From contig CARTQV010000010.1 of assembly GCA_949070545.1 (NCBI GenBank), positions 1 through 16,043 on the forward strand: a stretch of DNA of 16,043 bases. Reading direction: 5' to 3'. The position numbers and the translations under genes were made by a program. Below the pieces are notes generated by a model. That model was not told where the DNA came from and searched no databases. It saw only the letters and a list, made by a program, of their open reading frames with translations. Shown in pieces: positions 1 through 5,714 of this stretch (position 1 is the first letter of the stretch; the number at the start of each line of letters is the position of its first letter). Origin of the DNA: an uncultured Candidatus Saccharibacteria bacterium. Its GTDB lineage: Bacteria > Patescibacteriota > Saccharimonadia > Saccharimonadales > Saccharimonadaceae.

Positions 1-160
1 AGCGGGGATGAGATTCGGACAGTCCTATAGTACCACTATAAACTACGGTTGAATAAGCACTAAATATAGAATCAGCAGCGTATAGTGACCAATAAAGGCC
101 ATATTCTCCTGAAGCGCCAAAAGCCTTAGTATAAGCGAGACTAACCCTCCCGCTGCGCAC
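1..160 (-). CDS. C-terminal surface-protein cassette C1 (partial, runs off left edge)
   Basis: Reading minus from 160, the frame stays open to the window edge. It encodes VRSGRVSLAYTKAFG, then GEYGLYWS and a Ser/Tyr-rich stretch ending in SESHPR. The same layout (VRSG head, G-x-x-G-x-YWS about 20 residues later) recurs in the fragments at 573-779 and 14693-14893. It resembles the C-terminal end of FISUMP-like or C-type-lectin-like paralogous surface domains (family resemblance from memory). GTG 158-160 is formally a possible start, but I read it as the Val of a conserved L/F-V-R-S-G motif, so this is probably a gene 3' end without its 5' part. There is no signal peptide and no Shine-Dalgarno. 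It begins 46 bp from the 3' end of tRNA-Leu. The 3' part with the expected SLRCLA ending lies outside the window. Confidence 0.6.
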   Translation of the reverse strand, partial: MRSGRVSLAYTKAFGASGEYGLYWSLYAADSIFSAYSTVVYSGTIGLSESHPR

Positions 161-173
161 AAAGTAAACCAAT

Positions 174-202
174 ATTATACAATAATAAAGACATATTGTA
201 AA
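174..202 (-). promoter_or_regulatory. possible minus-strand promoter upstream of cassette C1
   Basis: On minus, TTTACA (202-197), a 17-nt spacer and TATAAT (179-174) lie just before cassette C1. Transcription would start near 167, about 6 nt before GTG 160. The sequence is very AT-rich and overlaps an imperfect hairpin (CCAATA 169-174 with TATTGG 204-209; TACAATA 178-184 with TATTGTA 194-200). A chance match or a tRNA-Leu processing or termination structure is therefore equally possible. Confidence 0.3.
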
Positions 203-206
203 GTAT

Positions 207-293
207 TGGTGCCCGAGACTGGACTTGAACCAGCACGTAATTGCTTACACTAGCACCTGAAGCTAGCGCGTCTACCAATTCCGCCACTCGGGC
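207..293 (-). tRNA. tRNA-Leu(CAG)
   Basis: On minus, acceptor GCCCGAG (293-287) pairs with CTCGGGC (217-211), followed by discriminator A (210) and an encoded CCA (209-207). The anticodon stem is CTAGC/GCTAG around the loop TTCAGGT, giving anticodon CAG. The D-arm, the long class II variable arm and the TTCAAGT T-loop are present. The sequence closely resembles the enterobacterial tRNA-Leu(CAG) in its D and anticodon arms. Its own extended -10 (307-302) sits about 8 nt before the 5' end. Confidence 0.96.
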
Positions 294-301
294 ATAGCTA
301 C

Positions 302-312
302 ATTATAGCACA
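302..312 (-). promoter_or_regulatory. extended -10 promoter of tRNA-Leu
   Basis: On minus, TGTGC precedes TATAAT (307-302), ending 8 nt before the tRNA 5' end at 293. No good -35 is visible at 17 nt, so the extended -10 is probably the main recognition element. Confidence 0.7.
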
Positions 313-348
313 TTTCGTGGCCTTTTCGGGGTTACTTTTCGATGGGGC

Positions 349-359
349 TGTGTTATAAT
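349..359 (+). promoter_or_regulatory. extended -10 promoter of tRNA-Phe
   Basis: TGTGT followed by TATAAT (354-359) ends 10 nt before the tRNA-Phe 5' end at 370. The -35 region (TTACTT near 332) is weak. It is divergent from the tRNA-Leu promoter, and both share the TGTGN-TATAAT core. Confidence 0.7.
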
Positions 360-369
360 GGACTTAGCT

Positions 370-445
370 GGTTCTGTAGCTCAGTTGGTAGAGCAGAGGC
401 CTGAAGAGCCTTGTGTCACTGGTTCGAGTCCAGTCGGAACCACCA
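370..445 (+). tRNA. tRNA-Phe(GAA)
   Basis: Acceptor GGTTCTG (370-376) pairs with CGGAACC (435-441), followed by A (442) and an encoded CCA (443-445). The D-stem is GCTC/GAGC. Anticodon stem GAGGC/GCCTT closes the loop CTGAAGA, giving anticodon GAA. The T-arm is ACTGG-TTCGAGT-CCAGT. All arms fold, and a terminator follows directly. Confidence 0.97.
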
Positions 446-459
446 CTGAAACAAAAATT

Positions 460-481
460 GCCTCTTAAGAGGCGTTTTTTT
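460..481 (+). terminator. Rho-independent terminator of tRNA-Phe
   Basis: The self-complementary GCCTCTT/AAGAGGC (460-473) is followed by G and seven T. It lies 15 nt after the tRNA CCA end. Confidence 0.85.
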
Positions 482-555
482 GTTTTACAATCAAATCATC
501 TCAAACACATTTTTCCTAAATCTTGGGACCACGTACATATGTCGATGCTTTCCCC

Positions 556-597
556 TCCTCCTACTATAGACACTAACTAGCTAGGCAGCGGAGGGAG
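556..597 (-). repeat. cassette tail box, copy in C2
   Basis: This 42-bp block matches 14676-14717 with a single mismatch (588 g versus 14708 a). On minus it encodes the conserved end L-R-C-L-A-S-stop, including the 8-bp palindrome CTAGCTAG, and continues into TGTCTATAGT and AGGAGGAGG. Sequence on either side diverges at once (except that 551-573 matches the copy at the right edge), so the block behaves as a discrete repeat unit. Confidence 0.85.
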
Positions 598-779
598 TAG
601 GCATGAAAGTGATTGTTATAGAAGGATGGATTAATGTCGCTCTTGCTAAAGGAAAGGAAGTAAGCATGCTGGAGATTTAATCCGGCGGCAAATGACCAAT
701 AGTAGCCAGATTGCCCAAATCCTCCTAAATGGGGCCTCCCGATACTACCAGTATCAAGCCAAACTCCCCCGCTGCGCAC
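573..779 (-). CDS. C-terminal surface-protein cassette C2 (silent, start-less fragment)
   Basis: A 68-residue minus frame starts VRSGGVWLDTG, has GQSGYYWS in the middle and AYFLSFSKSDINPSF towards the end, and closes with YSLRCLAS and a TAG at 573-575. It has the layout of the last ~65 residues of a FISUMP-like paralogous domain: RSG head, Gly-rich YWS core, an AYxLxFxxxxxxP strand and a terminal RC. GTG 779 is most likely the Val of LVRSG, because CTA (Leu) precedes it in frame and there is no Shine-Dalgarno. A strong terminator (793-824) lies immediately upstream on this strand, so no transcript should enter it. Shared head and tail boxes flank a core that differs entirely from C1 and C3. 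I read it as a promoterless donor or relic; a small expressed protein is less likely. Confidence 0.6.
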   Translation of the reverse strand: MRSGGVWLDTGSIGRPHLGGFGQSGYYWSFAAGLNLQHAYFLSFSKSDINPSFYNNHFHAYSLRCLAS

Positions 780-784
780 TAGAA
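768..784 (-). repeat. cassette head box, copy in C2
   Basis: On minus, TTCTAGTGCGCAGCGGG is identical to 14898-14882 (17 bp). Its last 12 bp are also present in C1 at 160-149. In frame it reads ..LVRSG. It contains GCAGCGG, the inverse complement of CCGCTGC in the tail box. Confidence 0.8.
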
Positions 785-792
785 ACCCAACA

Positions 793-824
793 AAAATGTC
801 CTATCGCAGTCGGTAGGACATTTT
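793..824. terminator. strong, probably bidirectional terminator
   Basis: AAAATGTCCTA (793-803) pairs perfectly with TAGGACATTTT (814-824). Three further pairs (TCG/CGG) close a CAGT loop, giving a 14-bp stem. There are T-rich flanks on both strands. On minus it would end a transcript from the promoter at 944-917 and shield cassette C2 from read-through. Confidence 0.8.
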
Positions 825-910
825 ATTTCATATAGCACATTTTAAACACCCGGTGCTAGTTGATATTGGAAACTCGGGCGGCTCTCAACGTCAGATTCGT
901 CCGAACTTCT
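795..910 (-). ncRNA. candidate short non-coding RNA
   Basis: A strong minus promoter (944-917) and a strong terminator (824-793) bracket about 115 nt. The only frames inside are a few codons long and lack a ribosome binding site. Internal pairing includes TTCG/CGAA near 890-900 and GTTGA/TCAAC spanning about 861-887. I checked by eye for SRP RNA, 6S and preQ1 signatures and did not recognise any. It could equally be an orphan leader or riboswitch whose gene has been replaced by cassette C2. Confidence 0.45.
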
Positions 911-916
911 ACTCCC

Positions 917-944
917 ATTTTACCACGACCGTTATCCATGTCAA
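917..944 (-). promoter_or_regulatory. minus-strand promoter of candidate ncRNA
   Basis: On minus, TTGACA (944-939), a 16-nt spacer and TAAAAT (922-917) form a near-consensus promoter, with GTGG as extended -10. The predicted start is near 910. No protein-coding gene lies downstream before the terminator. The plus-strand stretch 945-1030 holds nothing I can identify. Confidence 0.65.
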
Positions 945-1032
945 GCTTGTTTTTCGAGATTTTTGTGACGAAATTTTAGACTCAAAATAACTTAGTAACA
1001 GAGAAGAAATCCTAAAAACCGAACAAAACTTC

Positions 1033-1104
1033 TTGACGGGCAGAAATACTATTTTTTAATATAAATCCCAAATCCTATGAAAGTTCTATAGCTTGTGCTA
1101 TAAT
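1033..1104 (+). promoter_or_regulatory. promoters of the CPTC membrane protein/dsbA-like operon
   Basis: Two candidates. The proximal one is an extended -10, TTGTGC-TATAAT (1099-1104), only 6 nt from ATG 1111; it implies a leaderless mRNA. The distal one is TTGACG (1033-1038), an 18-nt spacer and TAATAT (1057-1062), which would give a leader of about 40 nt. No Shine-Dalgarno precedes ATG 1111, which favours the proximal, leaderless promoter. Confidence 0.6.
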
Positions 1105-1110
1105 ACAACC

Positions 1111-1773
1111 ATGGCAAATGGAGGTGAAAACTGGCGCAGGCGTTTTAACCGATGGCTGGACCAGTGGAAAGTTGCAGGCTCGGGGATCATCCTCGCGACG
1201 AGGCGCCGTAGTTTTTTAATTGCGTTTCTGATTAGCTTTGTCATTTTTGGGACATTGATGAGCCTTTTATCGGGTAGCACGGCAGCTTTTAATCTGTTTT
1301 GGCAGGTTGACCTGCCCGGGAAGATGCAAATCATCAGTGATGCTTTCCTAGCATTTTTCGGCGTTGGGCGCAATTTCTGGGATTGGCTTTTGACTTTTGC
1401 GGTTGTTGTTCTGCAAAGTATTTTGATTGGGCTCGTGGTTCTAGTTTGGCGAAAGCGCCGTCGGAGTCACAAAGAGCAGATTATTGCGACCGCTGCGAAC
1501 TCCGAAAACATCCAGAATGCTGGGCTAGCGGCTGGTTTGGCTGTGCTCGGCTCGGGTTGCCCAACCTGTGGAACGACTTTACTCGCTCCGATGCTCAGCA
1601 CGCTTTTTAGCACCAGCGGATTCGCGATGGCAAGCTTGGTCTCTGGGCTCTTGACCGTAGCGTCCGTCCTCGTGGCTTTGCTAGCTTTGAAACGTGTTGG
1701 CGGCGATGCCTATGCGATGATCGTTAGCGAACGTTATCAGAAATCCCATTCGGGGAAGGAGAAAAAATCATGA
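1111..1773 (+). CDS. polytopic membrane protein with a CPTC motif, partner of DsbA-like protein
   Basis: 220 residues; I do not recognise the family. A basic N-terminus (residues 1-33) is followed by hydrophobic segments at about 34-54 and 92-113, then a basic loop (WRKRRR, 113-118). A Gly/Ala-rich segment at about 137-165 carries C150-P-T-C153-G, and a last helix spans about 170-194. The CxxC lies inside or at the edge of a membrane segment. The gene overlaps the next one by 4 bp (ATGA at 1770-1773), and that gene encodes a CPYC thioredoxin-fold protein. A redox-partner role, such as re-oxidising or reducing DsbA as DsbB, VKOR or DsbD do, is therefore plausible. That is inference: none of those families' full signatures is visible. 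I chose ATG 1111 over the TTG at 1093 because 1093 lies upstream of the likely transcription start. Metal binding or transport by the CPTC is an alternative. Confidence 0.8.
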   Translation: MANGGENWRRRFNRWLDQWKVAGSGIILATRRRSFLIAFLISFVIFGTLMSLLSGSTAAFNLFWQVDLPGKMQIISDAFLAFFGVGRNFWDWLLTFAVVVLQSILIGLVVLVWRKRRRSHKEQIIATAANSENIQNAGLAAGLAVLGSGCPTCGTTLLAPMLSTLFSTSGFAMASLVSGLLTVASVLVALLALKRVGGDAYAMIVSERYQKSHSGKEKKS

Positions 1774-2456
1774 AATTTTTACGAACCGCAGCTATTATTG
1801 CCGTAATCGGTGCGCTTTTTGCGTTAATTCTGCTCAATTCCTCAACCAAACAAACTCCTGGTGACCAAGTTTGGAACGAGGCCTCCACGGTCGGCGAACT
1901 TGATGCCGAAAATTATTACATCATGTACACCGATCTCATGTGCCCGTATTGTGATGTTTTTTCGCGCGCTGTCATGCAGCATTGGGACGAGTTCAAACAG
2001 TACCTTGCCGACAACAATATTCTTTTCGAGGTGCGTTTGACTGATTATCTATATGAGGCGAGTGACATTGAATATTCGCGCGATGCGGCGGAAGGTGCTT
2101 ATTGTGCTATGCGCGAGAACAAGTTCTGGGATTTTTATCACGGTGCGATTGGTTCGCTCTGGGATGATTATCATTCGAAGGGAATCGGCGACAGCAAAAC
2201 TTCACCTGCCATTAAAGATATGTCCGAGGACTATTGGTTAAAAATCGGTCACGAAGCTGGGCTAGGGGAAAGTTTCGACAAGTGTGTAAAAAATCACGAA
2301 TCTGTCGCTGAAATCGAGGCTAACACTCGTCGCGCTGCCCAAAGCGCCCAAGGTATGCCGTCCTTCAAGTTTAACCGCTTCACGACTTCTGGCTTCGATA
2401 ACGCCTGGGGTTGGGATTATGTCTTGAAATACCTCGACGCTGGGCTTGAAAAGTAG
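1770..2456 (+). CDS. DsbA-like thiol:disulfide oxidoreductase, membrane-anchored
   Basis: 228 residues. A signal anchor (residues 5-23, AIIAVIGALFALILL) precedes a thioredoxin-fold domain. The active site C58-P-Y-C61 follows the strand YYIMYTDLM, and the cis-proline loop reads G195-M-P197-S-F. A helical insertion with Cys112 lies between, as in DsbA and BdbD-type proteins. Size and order fit the DsbA/thioredoxin_4 family (oxidoreductases acting outside the membrane on secreted proteins). Its start codon overlaps the upstream CPTC membrane protein gene. The AAGGAG at 1756-1761 inside that gene is a plausible ribosome site, so translation is probably coupled. It converges on hisS with a 6-bp gap and no obvious terminator between. 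Whether it oxidises or isomerises substrates cannot be told from sequence. Confidence 0.88.
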   Translation: MKFLRTAAIIAVIGALFALILLNSSTKQTPGDQVWNEASTVGELDAENYYIMYTDLMCPYCDVFSRAVMQHWDEFKQYLADNNILFEVRLTDYLYEASDIEYSRDAAEGAYCAMRENKFWDFYHGAIGSLWDDYHSKGIGDSKTSPAIKDMSEDYWLKIGHEAGLGESFDKCVKNHESVAEIEANTRRAAQSAQGMPSFKFNRFTTSGFDNAWGWDYVLKYLDAGLEK

Positions 2457-2462
2457 ACCTTT

Positions 2463-3758
2463 CTAGAAATCCCTTGTTTCCTCGGCCCCGCTTTCGAGAT
2501 CACGCAGACGATATGATCGAGATTTCGCTTCGTCCTCTCCGAGTACAACGACTTTTTTCGCAACTTTGCTGGCATATTTCATCTTGTCGCCGAGCTTTTT
2601 GTCGCCAAAAACCAAGTCCACTTTTAGCCCTTCCTCGCGCAAATTTCTTGCTACGAGCTCCACAGCAGCCATCTCATTCACCGTGATTGGTACTACGCAA
2701 ACGTCAATCGCTCTCTCTGTTGCTCCTTTGACTAGTCCGCATTCTACGAATAATGAAAACAATCTCGTTAGCCCGATCGAGCCGCCCACCCCCGGCAGCT
2801 TCTGGTCGGTATAATATCCCGCCAAATCCTCGTAACGCCCGCCCGAACAGATCGAGCCAAATTCAAGATGATCCGGGACAATCGTCTCGAACACCGTTCC
2901 CGTATAATAATCCAACCCGCGCACAATCAACATATCGGCGATAATTTCTGTCCCAGGAGATAACGTCTCCACGAGACTCAAAACCTCGTCCAGCTCTTTC
3001 ACTCCTGCTCGGAAAGTTTCACTCTCGAACCCTAGATTCTGCAGTTTCTCAGCCACTTCTTCACGCGCTCCACGAATTTCCATGAATGTTGTAATTTTTA
3101 CAACATTTTCTGACCCCAATCCGATTTCTTCTAGTGCTGTAACTGTTTTTTCGCGCGGGACTTTCTCAGCATGGTCGATAATACTAAAGATCTCATCCGA
3201 AACTTGCTGCAAATTTAGTTCCTCGAGCAATCCGCTGAGAATCTTTCGATTGCTCACACGCATTACGAATCTATCGAGTGGTAGAACTTTTAATGCTTCC
3301 GCAAGTGTTGCTAAAACTTCCGCATCGTATGTAAGCGGTAATTGATTCCGCCCAATTACGTCAACATCGCATTGGTAAAACTCGCGGAATCGCCCCTTTT
3401 GCGCCCGTTCGCCCCGGAAGTTTCGCGCAACTTGGGTCACCTTGAACGGAAAAACCAGATCATTCATATGCTCAACGGTATAGCGTGCTAGCGGAACAGT
3501 GTGATCAAATCTCAGTGCTTGGTCTGCTTCGTGCCCAGTTTCGGCAGTTTTCATTACTTTATAAATCTGTTTTTCGGTATCTCCACCGGCTTTCGCAAAC
3601 AGAACCTCCGTCCGTTCAATCATCGGCGTCTCGATATGCAAAAATCCATGCCTCAAAAATGCTGCCATAATCCCATTTTTTAGGTGATCAAATTCAGCTT
3701 GGAGCGCTGGTATGAGTTCCAAAGTGCCGCTAATCGGGGAGGTATTAAACTTTTTCAT
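2463..3758 (-). CDS. hisS: histidyl-tRNA synthetase
   Basis: 431 residues, the usual size for bacterial HisRS. It charges tRNA-His with histidine in the cytoplasm. Class II signatures are in order: motif 1 region HIETPMIERTEVL (41-53), LRFDHTVPLARY (82-93), motif 2 RGER..RFREFYQ (115-129), the histidine motifs VRGLDYYTGTVFE (279-291) and SGGRYEDL (305-312), and motif 3 PGVGGSIGLTRL (322-333). The C-terminal anticodon-binding domain spans about 345-431. It lies 23 bp downstream of the bitopic membrane protein gene on the same strand. ATG 3758 has no ribosome site at a normal distance but sits 6 nt after an extended -10 (TGTGA-TAAAAT), so it is probably leaderless. Confidence 0.97.
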   Translation of the reverse strand: MKKFNTSPISGTLELIPALQAEFDHLKNGIMAAFLRHGFLHIETPMIERTEVLFAKAGGDTEKQIYKVMKTAETGHEADQALRFDHTVPLARYTVEHMNDLVFPFKVTQVARNFRGERAQKGRFREFYQCDVDVIGRNQLPLTYDAEVLATLAEALKVLPLDRFVMRVSNRKILSGLLEELNLQQVSDEIFSIIDHAEKVPREKTVTALEEIGLGSENVVKITTFMEIRGAREEVAEKLQNLGFESETFRAGVKELDEVLSLVETLSPGTEIIADMLIVRGLDYYTGTVFETIVPDHLEFGSICSGGRYEDLAGYYTDQKLPGVGGSIGLTRLFSLFVECGLVKGATERAIDVCVVPITVNEMAAVELVARNLREEGLKVDLVFGDKKLGDKMKYASKVAKKVVVLGEDEAKSRSYRLRDLESGAEETRDF

Positions 3759-3764
3759 AGTTTT

Positions 3765-3775
3765 ATTTTATCACA
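3765..3775 (-). promoter_or_regulatory. extended -10 promoter of hisS (leaderless)
   Basis: On minus, TGTGA precedes TAAAAT (3770-3765), and six bases (AAAACT) separate it from ATG 3758-3756. Transcription should start at or next to the A of the start codon. The only purine-rich stretch (AGAGGA, about 3781-3776) is too far upstream to act as a Shine-Dalgarno. Confidence 0.55.
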
Positions 3776-3781
3776 TTTCCT

Positions 3782-5047
3782 CTAGCGCACATAATGGTCG
3801 AGAATAAATTTGCCGAAGACGATAACGACAAGCACTCCCAACACCACCCAAATCACAACTTTCAAGAATCCAGGTTTAGTTTCCGCTGTGTTCGTCGAAG
3901 TCCGATCGGCTGACCGTTTGTCGGAATGGACTGTCGCGGCCCCCGAATCATGCTTCGCGTTCTCATCAGTTTCTCCGTCTGTTTCGAGCTGCTCCTCGGC
4001 TGGATTTTTCGCCTCGTCCTCAGTTTCACTTCCATCCGTATCTGTCACCACTAGCTCCTCTTCACGATTTGCTCCCGCGCCCAAACTCGCCACGACAACA
4101 TTCGTCGCTACCTCGCTAGTCGCTACCTGATCCGTTATGCTCGCCTCTGGCGTTAGTTCAGGCTTCTCAACCGGTTCAATCGGCGTCGGCACGAATTGCC
4201 CCCCCGGATCCTCCTCCGTTGGTTCATCTTCGCTCGGTTCGTCTGGGATCGGTTCCTCTGGCTGCTTGCCATTTTCGACCAAGTCCATGAACTCACGATA
4301 AATCGCTTGATCCTCAGGAGAAAGTGCATAATAAGCCACCAGAATCCGCGCCTTGTTCGTCATGTCGAGTCCCTTGTTTTCGAGCACCTCAGGCGCTACC
4401 TGCGCCTTGTATTGCTCGATTTGGTCAACAAGATAAACTCTTAGCATCGCATACATCGTCGCTTCGCCCGTTTCTTCGCTCCAGCTCTCTTTTCGGAGGC
4501 CATTTTCCATTACAACGTAGCGTTCAATCTCTAGTGTCGGCGCGAAGTAACCCGCCTCATTTTTGGTCAAATTACTATAAAACCGTGCCTTCTGCGCATG
4601 GACTTCGATTTTTGCCCCAGGTGCAAGAAACAGCGTATAGGCTTTTGGCGCGTCTCTAAAATGATAGACTGGTTGGCTTTCGGCGTCGCCAATATCATTA
4701 ATCTCGGTATATTCACCCGCTAAAAGATTCCCAAATTGATCAAAAACTCGGACGTAACTGTCCGTCGGCAGAGCAGCATCCGTCATCGTGAGCGTAGCTT
4801 TTTTGAAAGCATCGCTAAATGTCAGCTGCAGGGCGGTTTCGTTGCTTTCGCCGAAGATTTTCAAACTCAGACTATTATCATAGGTATTCGCAGGAGCTTC
4901 GACGGCCTGCATAGTTGCGGTTTGAACAGCTTTAGGCGAACTCAGTATCTTGCACCCAAGCGCTCCGACTGTTGCCGAAATCCCCAAAATCAGGAGCAAA
5001 AGCCCCTTGCGATGTCGAAAATAACTCCAAATTTCGCCTAGTTTCAT
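3782..5047 (-). CDS. bitopic envelope protein with Pro/Glu-rich linker, function unknown
   Basis: 421 residues from ATG 5047; no family recognised. A basic N-terminus (KLGEIWSYFRHRKG) leads into one hydrophobic segment (15-31, LLLLILGISATVGALG) followed by Cys32. Residues about 50-250 form a mixed alpha/beta-looking extracytoplasmic region. A strongly acidic, Pro-rich low-complexity linker (PEEPIPDEPSEDEPTEEDP) and a Ser/Thr/Glu-rich spacer follow. A C-terminal membrane helix (about 393-415) ends in a short basic tail (DHYVR). The layout suggests a domain held at a distance from the membrane. In-frame ATG 5119 is rejected as a start because the promoter (5098-5070) lies downstream of it. ATG 5056 is only 1 nt from AAGGAG, whereas ATG 5047 is 10 nt away. 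Cys32 as a lipobox (ALGC) is possible but weak. Confidence 0.75.
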   Translation of the reverse strand: MKLGEIWSYFRHRKGLLLLILGISATVGALGCKILSSPKAVQTATMQAVEAPANTYDNSLSLKIFGESNETALQLTFSDAFKKATLTMTDAALPTDSYVRVFDQFGNLLAGEYTEINDIGDAESQPVYHFRDAPKAYTLFLAPGAKIEVHAQKARFYSNLTKNEAGYFAPTLEIERYVVMENGLRKESWSEETGEATMYAMLRVYLVDQIEQYKAQVAPEVLENKGLDMTNKARILVAYYALSPEDQAIYREFMDLVENGKQPEEPIPDEPSEDEPTEEDPGGQFVPTPIEPVEKPELTPEASITDQVATSEVATNVVVASLGAGANREEELVVTDTDGSETEDEAKNPAEEQLETDGETDENAKHDSGAATVHSDKRSADRTSTNTAETKPGFLKVVIWVVLGVLVVIVFGKFILDHYVR

Positions 5048-5069
5048 CCCAAACATACTCCTTATTCTT

Positions 5070-5098
5070 ATTATATCACAGATGGACCAAAAAATCAA
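5070..5098 (-). promoter_or_regulatory. promoter of the bitopic envelope protein
   Basis: On minus, TTGATT (5098-5093), a 17-nt spacer and TATAAT (5075-5070) with TGTGA directly upstream of the -10. The predicted start near 5063 places AAGGAG (5063-5058) at the very 5' end of the mRNA. Confidence 0.8.
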
Positions 5099-5118
5099 TA
5101 ACAATCTTATAAAAATCA

Positions 5119-5127
5119 TGTTACAAT
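5119..5127 (+). promoter_or_regulatory. extended -10 promoter of the GtrA-like gene
   Basis: TG-T-TACAAT (5119-5127) ends 9 nt before ATG 5137. The mRNA would carry a leader of 0-4 nt and no Shine-Dalgarno is present. It is divergent from the promoter at 5098-5070, and the two regulate opposite genes within 90 bp. Confidence 0.55.
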
Positions 5128-5136
5128 GGTTATATT

Positions 5137-5658
5137 ATGGCTAAGAAAAAGGAGGGAGACATTGTCGACCGTTTGGTCGCTTGGGGATGTGATCTACTAC
5201 ACCTCAGTAAGCACGCAAAAGTCTTCCAACAACTCGCTAAGTTTGGCATTGTCGGCTGCGTCAACACCGCTATCAACTGGACGATTTTTGCGATTTGCTT
5301 GCACGCTTTGCCGATCCCAGACGAGGTGATGAAGTCCGTCGTTGCGAGCGCAATCGCCTTCGCAATCTCGACAATTTTCAATTTTTGGGCTAGCATTACT
5401 TGGGTTTTCGACACAACCGGCAAAAAATCGCGTCGTCGACTTTTTGTTGAATTTGCGGTTTTTAATGGAATTGCGTTTTTGACTTTTGATGAAGGATTGC
5501 TGGCTTTACTTGTTGCGTTGGGTTGGCACCCGATGATTGCGAAGGTCGTTACAACAGCTTGTGGTATGGTTTTCAACTTCATCACTCGCAAGATTTTTCT
5601 CGAGGAAAACAACAAAATCAAAGAGAAAATTAGAAAACACGAGAGGCATCAGTCTTGA
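5137..5658 (+). CDS. GtrA-like membrane protein
   Basis: 173 residues matching the GtrA/DPMS family layout. After a basic start (MAKKKEGDIVDRL) comes the family hallmark FGIVGCVNTAINWTIF (about 31-46), then four hydrophobic segments at about 33-52, 63-87, 103-128 and 133-151. The second ends in FNFWASITWVF, close to the family's FxxxRxWVF. GtrA proteins are thought to move polyprenyl-linked sugars across the membrane or help surface glycosylation. No glycosyltransferase gene is adjacent, so the substrate cannot be inferred. It ends in TGA, 56 bp before the next gene. Translation probably starts at a leaderless or near-leaderless ATG. Confidence 0.88.
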   Translation: MAKKKEGDIVDRLVAWGCDLLHLSKHAKVFQQLAKFGIVGCVNTAINWTIFAICLHALPIPDEVMKSVVASAIAFAISTIFNFWASITWVFDTTGKKSRRRLFVEFAVFNGIAFLTFDEGLLALLVALGWHPMIAKVVTTACGMVFNFITRKIFLEENNKIKEKIRKHERHQS

Positions 5659-5714
5659 CTTTCTCCGCCTAATCGCTTATGTTAATAAAAACAGCCTAAC
5701 AAAAGGAGTGAAAA

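Noticed and set aside
1093..1110. TTG 1093 as start of the CPTC membrane protein
   Set aside because: It lies upstream of or within the -10 element (1099-1104), so it would not be transcribed from that promoter; ATG 1111 gives a typical N-terminus.
2474..3670. Plus-strand frames opposite hisS
   Set aside because: hisS carries every class II motif on minus; the plus frames have Pro/Ser-rich shadow composition and no start signals.
3782..5119. Longer start (ATG 5119) for the bitopic protein
   Set aside because: The promoter TTGATT-N17-TATAAT (5098-5070) lies inside the extra codons, and a good AAGGAG serves ATG 5047.
5130..5621. 163-residue minus-strand frame opposite the GtrA-like gene
   Set aside because: The plus strand has the GtrA signature and membrane helices; the minus frame has no promoter, ribosome site or recognisable motif and is a shadow.
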